A stretch of DNA of 59,968 nucleotides from Terrisporobacter othiniensis (GTDB lineage Bacteria; Bacillota; Clostridia; Peptostreptococcales; Peptostreptococcaceae): contig NZ_JWHR01000113.1 of assembly GCF_000808015.1 (NCBI RefSeq), forward strand, positions 1 through 59,968, read 5' to 3'. Every line of letters starts with the position of its first letter. Within the stretch, counting starts at the first letter, position 1. The position numbers and the translations under genes are program-made. Positions 1 to 8,445 of this stretch are shown piece after piece. The notes below the pieces were generated by a model, which had not been told where the DNA came from, ran no database searches, and was given only the letters and a program-made list of their open reading frames with translations.

Positions 1-80
1 AATTTATCCTTTATTTTTTATATTAAAAGAATTACTATTTCTTATAAGAAGAATTAAATATGAAAGGATTTTTAATAAAA

Positions 81-776
81 ATGAATAAATCTAATTGTTT
101 AATTTGTAATAAAGAACTTGTATATTTTAATGAAAGTAAAAAAATGAAATGTTATTATTGTGATAAAGAATTTTACTCTACTACATCATGTGAAAATGGA
201 CATTATGTATGTGATATATGCCATAGCAATGATGCAAATAAAATAATTAAAACTTATTTAATAAACTCAAAAGAAAAAAATCCCTTTATAATGGCAAGAT
301 CTTTGGAATATCATCCATCCATAAAAATGCATGGCCCTGAACATCATTTTTTAGTTCCAGCAGTACTTACTACGGCATATTTAAACACAATAGGAGAAGA
401 ATATAAAAAGGGTGAATACTTAGATGAAATTGAAAAGAGAGCAAAGAATGTATTAGGGGGATTTTGTGGTTTTTATGGTGCTTGTGGAAGTGGTATAGGA
501 AATGGAATTTTTATGAGTGTAATATTAAATGCTACACCATTATGTAATGAAGAATGGTCACTAAGTAATTTGATAACATCAAAAACTTTGAAAATAATAA
601 GTGACTATGGTGGACCAAGGTGCTGTAAAAGGGTATCTAATATTGCTATGGAAACAGCTATAGACTTTATTGATGAATATTTTCAAGTGAAATTAGAAAA
701 AGAAGAAAACTTTAAGTGTGAATTCAAAGAGTATAATAAGGAATGTATAAAAAATAGATGCAAGTATTTTAAATAA
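81..776 (+). CDS. DUF5714 family Cys-rich protein
   Basis: This 231-residue protein has an N-terminal cysteine cluster (CLIC, CYYC, then CDIC near residue 45), which looks like a small zinc-binding domain. A conserved block follows with GPEHHFLVPAVL, GGFCGFYGACGSG and GGPRCCKRVS. This pattern is typical of DUF5714 proteins, which also occur fused to SAM-dependent methyltransferases. The biochemical role is unknown. I prefer the ATG at 81, behind AAAGGA, to an in-frame ATG at 60 that lacks a good ribosome site. The next gene starts 32 bases downstream, so the two may be co-transcribed. The conserved Cys, His and Gly residues suggest metal or cofactor binding, but that is inference. Confidence 0.75.
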   Translation: MNKSNCLICNKELVYFNESKKMKCYYCDKEFYSTTSCENGHYVCDICHSNDANKIIKTYLINSKEKNPFIMARSLEYHPSIKMHGPEHHFLVPAVLTTAYLNTIGEEYKKGEYLDEIEKRAKNVLGGFCGFYGACGSGIGNGIFMSVILNATPLCNEEWSLSNLITSKTLKIISDYGGPRCCKRVSNIAMETAIDFIDEYFQVKLEKEENFKCEFKEYNKECIKNRCKYFK

Positions 777-808
777 GTAAAATATACTTACATTAAGAGG
801 TGATGTAA

Positions 809-2332
809 ATGAGAATAGGAACTTCTATGTCAACTAAGAGACTAGATGAGGTTTGTGTTAATGAGTACAAAATTCCTCTAATAGTTATGATGGAAAATGC
901 CATATTATCAGCAATTAAGCATTTAGATATGGATTTATATGATAAGTATATAGTTGTTAGTGGTGTAGGAAATAATGGTGGAGATGGTCTTGGAATAGCA
1001 AGACAATTAAAAGCTAGGGGGAAGGATGTAAAGGTATTTGTAGTTGGAAGTATGGAAAAAATCACACCATGTTCAAAAACCAATTTAGATATACTAAAGG
1101 CTATGAATATATCTTGTAGAACTTTAGATATAAAAGGAGAAAATATCAATATATTAGAAGAGTTAAAGACTAGTATAAAAAATAGTGATGTATTAGTTGA
1201 CTGCATTTTTGGAACTGGTTTAGAAAGAGAAGTTAAAGGTGTTTTTAAGGATATTATAAATATTATAAATACAAATAAGAATTTAGTTTACTCTATAGAT
1301 GTACCATCTGGAATAAATGCAACCACAGGTGAAATTTTAGGAGTATGTATAAAAGCTGATAAAACAATATCATTTGAGTTTTATAAAAGAGGTTTTTTAA
1401 AGTATGAAACAAAAGAATATATTGGAGATGTGGTAGTAGAGCACGTAGGAATACCTGAGCATATAATAAAAAAATATGATGACAATGAATATATTACATC
1501 GATAGATTTTGTTAAAGGTAATATAAAATCAAAAAACAAATTTAGTTTTAAAAACAATTTTGGTAAGGTTACTATATTCGCCGGATCAAAGGGATTTTCT
1601 GGAGCTGCATTTATTGCTAGTGAGGCGGCTATTAAAAGTGGCAGTGGATTAGTTACTTTAGTTTGCGATGAAGATATACAAGATATAATTAGTTCAAAAG
1701 TAAGTGAAGGAATGACTGCCAATTATAAAGAGGAAAATCGAATCAACAAATTAATTGAAACTTCTAGTGCCATAGGATTTGGGTGTGGAATGGGAGACAA
1801 TAAATTAACATTAGAAAGATTAGAATATGTTTTAAATAAGAGCAACTGTCCTATGATAATAGATGCAGATGGACTAAATGTGCTAAAAAATAATATAAAT
1901 ATATTAAAGAAGTGTGAAAATAGGATCATAATAACGCCCCATTTGGGTGAGATGTCTAGATTAACAGGAAAGTCAATTTCATATATAAAAGAAAATAGAC
2001 TAGATGTAGCAAAAGAATTTGCAAAAGAAAATAATATAATAGTTTTACTCAAAGGTTATGAGACTATTATCACCGATGGAAACATTTTATATATAAATCC
2101 AACTGGTAATAGCGCCATGGCAAATGGAGGTATGGGAGACTGTTTGCTTGGTATGATAACTTCTTTTATTGGGCAAGGGCTAGAAATATTTAATGCAGTA
2201 GTGTGTGCAGCATATATACATGGATACATAGGTGATATTTTATCTAAAAAACTATATACAGTAAATGCAACACAAATTATAAATGAAATTCCTAGTATTA
2301 TGAATGAGTTTGATATTGAAATTAATTTGTAA
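809..2332 (+). CDS. nnrD: Bifunctional NAD(P)H-hydrate epimerase / ADP-dependent NAD(P)H-hydrate dehydratase
   Basis: This fused repair enzyme restores damaged NADHX and NADPHX. The N-terminal YjeF/NnrE half interconverts R and S hydrates. The C-terminal NnrD half dehydrates the S form using ADP. The epimerase motif GVGNNGGDGLGIAR lies at about residues 52-65. The kinase-like C-terminal half has DADGLN, ITPHLGEMSRL and the GNSAMANGGMGD loop that holds the phosphates. Length (507 residues) is normal for the fused form. The ATG at 809 follows AGAGGTGAT. It is a housekeeping metabolite-repair gene. Nothing in the motifs I can see appears to be missing. Confidence 0.93.
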   Translation: MRIGTSMSTKRLDEVCVNEYKIPLIVMMENAILSAIKHLDMDLYDKYIVVSGVGNNGGDGLGIARQLKARGKDVKVFVVGSMEKITPCSKTNLDILKAMNISCRTLDIKGENINILEELKTSIKNSDVLVDCIFGTGLEREVKGVFKDIINIINTNKNLVYSIDVPSGINATTGEILGVCIKADKTISFEFYKRGFLKYETKEYIGDVVVEHVGIPEHIIKKYDDNEYITSIDFVKGNIKSKNKFSFKNNFGKVTIFAGSKGFSGAAFIASEAAIKSGSGLVTLVCDEDIQDIISSKVSEGMTANYKEENRINKLIETSSAIGFGCGMGDNKLTLERLEYVLNKSNCPMIIDADGLNVLKNNINILKKCENRIIITPHLGEMSRLTGKSISYIKENRLDVAKEFAKENNIIVLLKGYETIITDGNILYINPTGNSAMANGGMGDCLLGMITSFIGQGLEIFNAVVCAAYIHGYIGDILSKKLYTVNATQIINEIPSIMNEFDIEINL

Positions 2333-2402
2333 CTATTACCAATATTTATATTGTTATACTATTATAAAGAAAATGAATTTCTAAATGGAGAAGAGGGATA
2401 TA

Positions 2403-2840
2403 ATGAATACAGTGTGGTTAATTGTTGCAGTAGCATTTGGAATAGCTGAATTAATGACAACAAGTTTAACTTTAGTATGGTTTAGTATAGGGGCCTTAAT
2501 TTTAATGGTTTTAAGTACATTTATAGAAAGCATAATAATTCAGATAGCATTATTTGCTGCTATTTCAATTACTTTATTAGTTGTATTTACAAAATACTTT
2601 GTGGATAAAGATAAAACCTATAAATATAACACAAATTTACAAGGTATAGAGCAAAAAACAGGTATTGTTAAAGAAGAAATACCTCAATATATGACAGGAA
2701 TTGTAACATTGACAGGAGAAGATTGGACGGCTATATCTGAAGATGGTGAAAAAATTCAAGTAGGACAATTAGTTAAGGTAATAAGAATAGAGGGTGTCAA
2801 GTTAGTTGTAAAACCTGTTAACAATCAAGAAGAGAAGTAA
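2403..2840 (+). CDS. NfeD family membrane protein (short form)
   Basis: This is a short NfeD of about 145 residues: two or three N-terminal membrane segments (VWLIVAVAFGIAEL, then LIQIALFAAISITLLVVF) followed by a soluble OB-fold-like C-terminal domain with GIVTLTGEDWTAIS. Short NfeD proteins work with SPFH/flotillin-like partners in membrane organisation. The next gene encodes exactly such a partner. I chose ATG 2403 because GGAGAAGAGGG sits 6 bases before it. An upstream in-frame ATG at 2385 overlaps that ribosome site. The protein probably anchors or scaffolds the SPFH protein at the cytoplasmic membrane; that is inferred from the family and the context. Confidence 0.85.
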   Translation: MNTVWLIVAVAFGIAELMTTSLTLVWFSIGALILMVLSTFIESIIIQIALFAAISITLLVVFTKYFVDKDKTYKYNTNLQGIEQKTGIVKEEIPQYMTGIVTLTGEDWTAISEDGEKIQVGQLVKVIRIEGVKLVVKPVNNQEEK

Positions 2841-2882
2841 TTAATAAAATTAATTATAAATTTATAAAAAGGAGAAAAAGGT

Positions 2883-3836
2883 ATGATAAAATTAGTAGTC
2901 ATAATACTTATAGTAGTAGTTCTAAGTTTAAGTTGTGTAAAAGTCATTAAACAATCAAAAGTCGGTATAGTAATTAGGCTTGGTAAGTTTCACAAAAAAG
3001 CTGATACAGGAGTTCACTTTTTAATACCATTCTTAGATCAAATGGCTTATGTTATTGATTTGAGAGAAAATGTGGTTGATTTTCCACCACAGCCAGTTAT
3101 AACAAAAGATAATGTAACTATGCAAATAGATACAGTAGTTTATTTCCAAGTTACAGATCCTGTTAGATATGTATTTGAAATATCAAATCCAATATCTGCC
3201 ATAGAAAATTTAACTGCAACAACTCTTAGAAATATAATAGGGGAGTTAGATTTAGATGAAACTCTTACATCGAGGGATTTAATAAATACAAAAATGAGAT
3301 CTATACTAGATGAAGCAACTGATAAATGGGGTATAAAAGTTAATAGGGTAGAGCTTAAAAACATAATGCCACCACAAGATATACAAGTTGCAATGGAAAA
3401 ACAAATGAGAGCAGAAAGAGAAAGAAGAGAGTCAATACTTCAAGCAGAGGGGAATAAAGCAGCGTCAATACTTCAAGCAGAAGGAGAAAAGCAATCAGCG
3501 ATACTTAGAGCAGAAGCTCAAAAGGAAGCAATGGTTAGAGAAGCAGAAGGAGAAAAACAATCTCGTATACTTAGAGCTCAAGGGGAAGCAGAATCTATAA
3601 GACAGATTGCTCAGGCCAAGGCAGAAGGTGAAGCAACTATAATTAAAAATGTATTCCAAGCAATGAAAGAATCTGACATTGATGATAATATGTTAGCTCT
3701 TAAATCTATGGAGGCTCTTGAAAAACTTGCAGAAAGTGATTCTACTAAACTTGTTCTTCCATCAGAAACAGTTAATTTCTTAGGTTCTTTTAAAGGAATT
3801 AAAGAAGTTTTAAGTAGCGATAAGAATAATAAATAA
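2883..3836 (+). CDS. SPFH/Band 7 (slipin/stomatin-like) protein
   Basis: This 317-residue membrane scaffold has one N-terminal membrane anchor (about residues 1-20) and an SPFH/Band 7 domain with VGIVIRLGKFHKKADTGVHF and IDLRENVVDFPPQPV. A long charged helix from about residue 175 to 250 carries repeated ILQAEGEKQ / ILRAEAQKE units that should form a coiled coil and drive oligomerisation. It follows the nfeD gene by 42 bases, with GGAGA as ribosome site, so the two form an operon. The family builds membrane microdomains and is linked to protein quality control. A strong hairpin terminator follows immediately. Confidence 0.9.
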   Translation: MIKLVVIILIVVVLSLSCVKVIKQSKVGIVIRLGKFHKKADTGVHFLIPFLDQMAYVIDLRENVVDFPPQPVITKDNVTMQIDTVVYFQVTDPVRYVFEISNPISAIENLTATTLRNIIGELDLDETLTSRDLINTKMRSILDEATDKWGIKVNRVELKNIMPPQDIQVAMEKQMRAERERRESILQAEGNKAASILQAEGEKQSAILRAEAQKEAMVREAEGEKQSRILRAQGEAESIRQIAQAKAEGEATIIKNVFQAMKESDIDDNMLALKSMEALEKLAESDSTKLVLPSETVNFLGSFKGIKEVLSSDKNNK

Positions 3837-3846
3837 TTAAACGAAG

Positions 3847-3884
3847 ATACTCTAAAGACAATAGATCTTTAGAGTATTTTTTTG
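3847..3884 (+). terminator. Rho-independent terminator after SPFH gene
   Basis: A perfect 12-bp stem (ATACTCTAAAGA with TCTTTAGAGTAT) is closed by a 7-base loop and followed by a run of T residues. It ends the nfeD-SPFH operon and isolates it from the glycogen operon. Confidence 0.9.
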
Positions 3885-3968
3885 TCTTATAAAAAGTGTA
3901 CAATTGGTAAAAAATATATGGAAATTTTTAATAAAGTGATATACAATTAATTTTAAAAAAAACTAATT

Positions 3969-4002
3969 GTTAATTTTAGTACGAATTATAACTAAAATTA
4001 AC
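3969..4002. promoter_or_regulatory. Inverted repeat upstream of the glycogen operon
   Basis: The sequence holds a perfect 12-bp inverted repeat, GTTAATTTTAGT and ACTAAAATTAAC, with a 10-base spacer. It has no T-run and lies about 110 bases before the glgB start, so an operator is more likely than a terminator. No regulator can be named from the motif. I saw no catabolite-repression (cre) site in this interval. Confidence 0.45.
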
Positions 4003-4048
4003 CGTTGTAAAAATTGAATAAAGTTAGTTAAAATTTTATAAAAAAAAA

Positions 4049-4110
4049 GGGGGATTTAGATTTTACTAGAAATATATAAGATGCAAAAAATTATCATTTG
4101 GGGGGATTAA
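4049..4110 (+). other. glgB leader with duplicated GGGGGATTnAGATT motif and tiny ORF
   Basis: Between the terminator and glgB lie two near-identical translation-start-like motifs, at 4049 and 4101. Each has GGGGG, six bases, then ATT. From the first ATT (4060) a 16-codon frame runs to a TAA at 4108-4110. It includes an ATG at 4081 that would give the nine-residue peptide MQKIIIWGD. The stop lies just before the proposed glgB start at 4112, an arrangement that allows translational coupling. Whether either peptide is made is unknown. Confidence 0.4.
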
Positions 4111-4111
4111 G

Positions 4112-6025
4112 ATTAAATATTTAGACATAATTACTAAAGAAAAAATAGACAAATTTATTTCAGGAAATTCTTTAGATAGTTATAAATTTCTTGGAAATCA
4201 TAAAGTGGAATATAAAGGGGAAGTTGGAAATTCTTTTGCTGTATGGGCACCAAATGCAAAAGCTGTATATCTAGTGGGGGATTTTAATAATTGGAATGAA
4301 ACATCCCATTCTTTAACAAACATGTATGATAGTGGTATTTGGTCAATATTTACTACAGATCTAGGGGAAGGGGAAATTTATAAATACAATGTGGTTGGAT
4401 GTGATGGAGTAAGCCGATTAAAATCAGATCCATATGGTACATTTTCTGAATTAAGACCTAAAACAGCATCAGTAGTATATGAGGGAATAGATTATAAGTG
4501 GAAAGATAAAAAATATTTAGAAAAAAAGAATAAGATAATAACAAATAATGAACCTATGAATATATATGAGGTTCATCTAGGTTCCTGGAAGAGAAAATGG
4601 GACGGGGGGTTTTTCTCATTTGAAGAGTTATATGAAATGATTGATTATGCAAAAGATATGGGATATACACATATTGAGTTAATGCCTATAACAGAACACC
4701 CATTAGATATGAGTTGGGGATATCAGACTGTAGGGTATTATGCTACTACAAGTAGACATGGTAATCCTGATGAATTTAAAGCATTTGTAGACAAATGTCA
4801 TGAAAATAATTTAGGAATAATATTAGACTTTGCATATAGTCATTTTTGTAAGGATGAGCACGGTTTATATAGATTTGATGGCTCTCCTCAATTTGAATAC
4901 GAAGATCCATTAAAAGCAGAAAATTTAGGATGGGGAACGGTTCACTTTGATTTAGGAAAACCTGAGGTTAATAGTTTTTTATTATCAAATGTAATGTATT
5001 GGTTTAAAGAGTTTCATGTGGATGGTATTAGGGTAGATGCTGTTAGCTCCATATTATATTTGGACTATGATATAGGTGATTGGAGACCAAATAAATATGG
5101 AGGACGAGAAAATATAGAAGGAATAGATTTTCTAAGACGATTAAATGAAGTTGTTTATGAGAATATAAAAAATCCATTAATAATAGCTGAAGAATCAACA
5201 TCATGGCCAATGGTTACATCACCTACTTATTTAGGTGGATTAGGGTTTAGTAATAAATGGAATATGGGGTGGATGAATGATACTTTGAAATACATGGAGA
5301 TGGACCCTATATATAGAAAGCATCATCATAATTTAATAACTTTTTCATTTATGTATGCATTTTCAGAAAACTTTATTTTACCACTATCCCATGATGAGGT
5401 TGTTCATGGCAAAAAGTCATTGCTAGATAAAATGTCAGGAGATGAATGGCAAAGATTTGCAAGTTTAAGATTATTATATTCTTACTACATGATACATCCA
5501 GGTAAAAAATTATTGTTTATGGGAGGAGAATTTGGCCAAGGTCTTGAATGGAGATACGCCTATGGTTTGGAGTGGCAATTGCTAGATAGAGAACAGCATG
5601 CTAAAACAAAAGTTTTTGTAAAAGAATTAAATAATTTATATAGAAAAGAAAAAGCTTTATATGAAATTGATAATTCATATGAAGGATTTGATTTCATAGA
5701 CCCTCATAATGAGGATCAAAGTATAGTTACATTAATGAGAAAAGGTAAAGATGAAGGTGAGTTTATTATAGGTATTTTAAACTTTACACCTGTAGTTTAC
5801 TACGATTATAAGGTTGGAGTGCCTTATTTAGATATATATGAAGAAGTATTTAATAGTGACGATGAAAAATACTGGGGATCAAATCAAACTATGAAAAATA
5901 CTGAGTTATATGCTATTGATAACAAATGGCATAATCAACCTTATCATATAAAAATAAAAGTACCGCCATTGGGAGCTACATTTATAAAACTTAAATCTAA
6001 TCCAATAAATAATAAAAATGAGTAA
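4112..6025 (+). CDS. glgB: 1,4-alpha-glucan branching enzyme (proposed ATT start)
   Basis: GlgB makes alpha-1,6 branches in glycogen. The protein has an N-terminal CBM48 (FAVWAPNAKAVYLVGDFNNW) and a GH13 barrel. The barrel has the nucleophile in DGIRVDAV, the acid/base Glu in IIAEEST and the third Asp in LSHDEVVHGKKSLL. It is the first gene of the glg operon. The first conventional start is GTG at 4205. However, the frame stays open back to 4070, and the residues just before that GTG (ISGNSLDSYKFLGNHK) match the normal GlgB N-terminus. No ATG, GTG or TTG lies there. ATT at 4112 sits 6 bases after GGGGGG, exactly where a start is expected. The family assignment is certain; the start is inferred. 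Confidence 0.95.
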   Translation: MKYLDIITKEKIDKFISGNSLDSYKFLGNHKVEYKGEVGNSFAVWAPNAKAVYLVGDFNNWNETSHSLTNMYDSGIWSIFTTDLGEGEIYKYNVVGCDGVSRLKSDPYGTFSELRPKTASVVYEGIDYKWKDKKYLEKKNKIITNNEPMNIYEVHLGSWKRKWDGGFFSFEELYEMIDYAKDMGYTHIELMPITEHPLDMSWGYQTVGYYATTSRHGNPDEFKAFVDKCHENNLGIILDFAYSHFCKDEHGLYRFDGSPQFEYEDPLKAENLGWGTVHFDLGKPEVNSFLLSNVMYWFKEFHVDGIRVDAVSSILYLDYDIGDWRPNKYGGRENIEGIDFLRRLNEVVYENIKNPLIIAEESTSWPMVTSPTYLGGLGFSNKWNMGWMNDTLKYMEMDPIYRKHHHNLITFSFMYAFSENFILPLSHDEVVHGKKSLLDKMSGDEWQRFASLRLLYSYYMIHPGKKLLFMGGEFGQGLEWRYAYGLEWQLLDREQHAKTKVFVKELNNLYRKEKALYEIDNSYEGFDFIDPHNEDQSIVTLMRKGKDEGEFIIGILNFTPVVYYDYKVGVPYLDIYEEVFNSDDEKYWGSNQTMKNTELYAIDNKWHNQPYHIKIKVPPLGATFIKLKSNPINNKNE

Positions 6026-6130
6026 ATAAGAAAAAGTAATAAATCTACAAGTCTTATTAAATAAGTAATAAAGGCAAATAAGCTTAATGAATTATGGGAG
6101 TAATTGAACTTTAATAAAGGGGGAAACTGA

Positions 6131-7279
6131 ATGAAACAAGAGATGCTAGCAATGATTTTAGCTGGGGGGCAAGGATCAAGATTAGGTGTTTTCACAAAAA
6201 GAATAGCAAAGCCAGCAGTATCATTTGGAGGAAAATATAGAATTATAGACTTTGTTTTAAGTAATTGTTCTAATTCCGGTATAGATACAGTTGGAGTACT
6301 TACACAATATAGACCAAGGATTTTAAATTCGCATATTGGAATGGGAAGTCATTGGGATTTAGATAGAATAAATGGAGGAGTTTATATACTTCAACCATAT
6401 ATGAGTGAAAAAGAGGGGCACTGGTATAATGGTACAGCAAATGCAATATATAAAAATATGAACTTTATAGATGATTATGATCCAGAATATGTATTAATTT
6501 TATCTGGAGATCATATTTACAAAATGGATTACAGCAAAATGTTGGAGTTCCATAAGGAAAAAAATGCAGAAGCTACAATTGCAGTTATAGAAGTTCCATG
6601 GGATGAGGCAAGTAGATTTGGAATAATGAATGCAGATGATGATAAAAAAATATATGAATTTGAAGAAAAACCTGAGAATCCTAAAAGTAATTTAGCTTCC
6701 ATGGGTGTATATATATTTAACTGGAGAACATTAAAACAATATTTTTTAAGAGGAAGAAAAACTAAAGAATGTTTTGATGACTTTGGAAAAGATGTAATTC
6801 CAGCGATGTTAAAAGATAATCAAGAAATGTATGCATATCCTTTTAAAGGATATTGGAGAGATGTTGGTACTATACAAAGTTTATGGGAAGCAAATATGGA
6901 TTTGATTAAAACTCCAGAAGCTGTGGATTTAAGCGATTCAAATTGGAGAATATATACAAATACGATGGATCTTCCACCACAATATATTGGACAAAATGCC
7001 AGTATAAAAGAAGCTTTAATAGCAGATGGTTGCTCAGTACTAGGAACAATTGATAATACGGTTTTATCACATAAGGTTGATGTTGGAGAGGGAAGCATAA
7101 TCAGAAACTCTGTAATAATGCCAAATGTTACTATAGGTAAGAATGTAGTAATAGAAAAAGCAATGATAGCGGAAGGTGCAGTAATTAAGGATAATGCCGT
7201 GATAAAAAGTGATACAAATGAAATAAGTGTTGTGTCAGAGTATGAAGTAGTTAATGCTAAAGAAAAAGTTGAAGCTTAA
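6131..7279 (+). CDS. glgC: Glucose-1-phosphate adenylyltransferase, catalytic subunit
   Basis: GlgC makes ADP-glucose from glucose-1-phosphate and ATP, the committed step of bacterial glycogen synthesis. The nucleotide-binding motif AGGQGSRLG is at residues 11-19. The conserved [14 protein letters not shown] and the catalytic-site block [10 protein letters not shown] are present. A left-handed beta-helix with hexapeptide repeats ([22 protein letters not shown]) forms the C-terminus. AGGGGGA lies 7 bases before the ATG. It is followed at 15 bases by glgD, so the enzyme is probably a GlgC-GlgD heterotetramer, as in other Firmicutes. Confidence 0.96.
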   Translation: MKQEMLAMILAGGQGSRLGVFTKRIAKPAVSFGGKYRIIDFVLSNCSNSGIDTVGVLTQYRPRILNSHIGMGSHWDLDRINGGVYILQPYMSEKEGHWYNGTANAIYKNMNFIDDYDPEYVLILSGDHIYKMDYSKMLEFHKEKNAEATIAVIEVPWDEASRFGIMNADDDKKIYEFEEKPENPKSNLASMGVYIFNWRTLKQYFLRGRKTKECFDDFGKDVIPAMLKDNQEMYAYPFKGYWRDVGTIQSLWEANMDLIKTPEAVDLSDSNWRIYTNTMDLPPQYIGQNASIKEALIADGCSVLGTIDNTVLSHKVDVGEGSIIRNSVIMPNVTIGKNVVIEKAMIAEGAVIKDNAVIKSDTNEISVVSEYEVVNAKEKVEA

Positions 7280-7294
7280 AAGGGGGAGAAGATT

Positions 7295-8425
7295 ATGAAA
7301 AATCAATGTATGGGATTAATTAACCTTGATAAAAAAGGCAATCCAAATATAAATATATTAAATTATGCAAGACCATTAACGTCTACTCCAATAGCTGGTA
7401 GATATAGAATTATAGATTTTGTTTTATCTAATATGGTTAATTCAGGTATTACTAATGTTGGAATCTATGCTAAAGAAAAATATAGATCATTAACGGATCA
7501 CTTAGGAAGTGGAAAAGACTGGGATTTGAGCAGGAAAAAAGGTGGACTTTATATATTTAGTCCAGAAAATACTAAGTACAATAACAATTATGGATTTAGA
7601 ACGGGAGATATATACTCTATACTAGCAAATATAGATTATATAGAAAAAAGTAAAGAAGAATATATACTTATTGCGCCAGGATATATGTTGTGTAGCATGG
7701 ATTATAAAGAAGCTCTTAAATATCATAAACAATCAAAAAATGATATTACTGTTATATATAAACATATAACAAACGCAGATGAAGATTTTTTAGGGTGTAT
7801 GACATTAAATATGGATAGTAATAATAGAGTTTTAAATATAGGTGGAAATATAGGAGCTTTCCCTAGTGCAAACATATCTATGGAAACTTATATTATGAAA
7901 AGAACTGATTTTATTAAATGTATATATAAAATAGCTAGTTTGGGAACTCATTCATATTTTGAAGACTATATAAAGAGAGAAATATCTAATATACAAGTTG
8001 GAGGATATGAGTTTAATAATTATTTAAAATGTATAAATTCTATTCAAAGTTATGCACAGGCAAGTAAAGAAATGTTAAGACATGATGTGGCAGCAGAACT
8101 ATTTAATTCTGAAAGAAAAATATTTACTAAGGATAAAAGTCAAGCACCAACTATATACATGAAAAATGCTAATGTGAAAAATTCCTTTGTGGCAACAGGT
8201 TGTAAAATTGATGGAACGGTTGAAAACTGTACATTATTTAGAAAGGTTGAAGTAGGAAAGGGAGCTATAGTAAGGAACTGTGTAATAATGCAAAATTGCA
8301 AAATAGAGCCAGGAGTAGTTTTAGAAAATGTTATATTTGATAAAAATATTACAATCTCAAAAGGAAAAGAATTAAAAGGAGATAAGGACTACCCTATGGT
8401 CATAGAAAAAAACCAGAAGCTTTAA
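7295..8425 (+). CDS. glgD: Glucose-1-phosphate adenylyltransferase, GlgD subunit
   Basis: This GlgC paralogue lacks the G-rich pyrophosphorylase loop: the N-terminus reads MGLINLDKKGNPNINILNYARPL instead of AGGQGSRLG. It keeps [20 protein letters not shown] and the C-terminal beta-helix. In Firmicutes, GlgD is a non-catalytic or weakly catalytic partner that raises GlgC activity and tunes its regulation. Length (376 residues) and position directly after glgC fit this role. The gene is preceded by AAAGGGGGAGA and followed at 20 bases by glgA. Confidence 0.95.
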   Translation: MKNQCMGLINLDKKGNPNINILNYARPLTSTPIAGRYRIIDFVLSNMVNSGITNVGIYAKEKYRSLTDHLGSGKDWDLSRKKGGLYIFSPENTKYNNNYGFRTGDIYSILANIDYIEKSKEEYILIAPGYMLCSMDYKEALKYHKQSKNDITVIYKHITNADEDFLGCMTLNMDSNNRVLNIGGNIGAFPSANISMETYIMKRTDFIKCIYKIASLGTHSYFEDYIKREISNIQVGGYEFNNYLKCINSIQSYAQASKEMLRHDVAAELFNSERKIFTKDKSQAPTIYMKNANVKNSFVATGCKIDGTVENCTLFRKVEVGKGAIVRNCVIMQNCKIEPGVVLENVIFDKNITISKGKELKGDKDYPMVIEKNQKL

Positions 8426-8445
8426 GAGTAAAAGGGGGAAAATAA

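Noticed and set aside
4205..4207. GTG 4205 as the glgB start
   Set aside because: It would cut conserved N-terminal residues and has no good ribosome site; it remains the fallback if ATT initiation is disproved.
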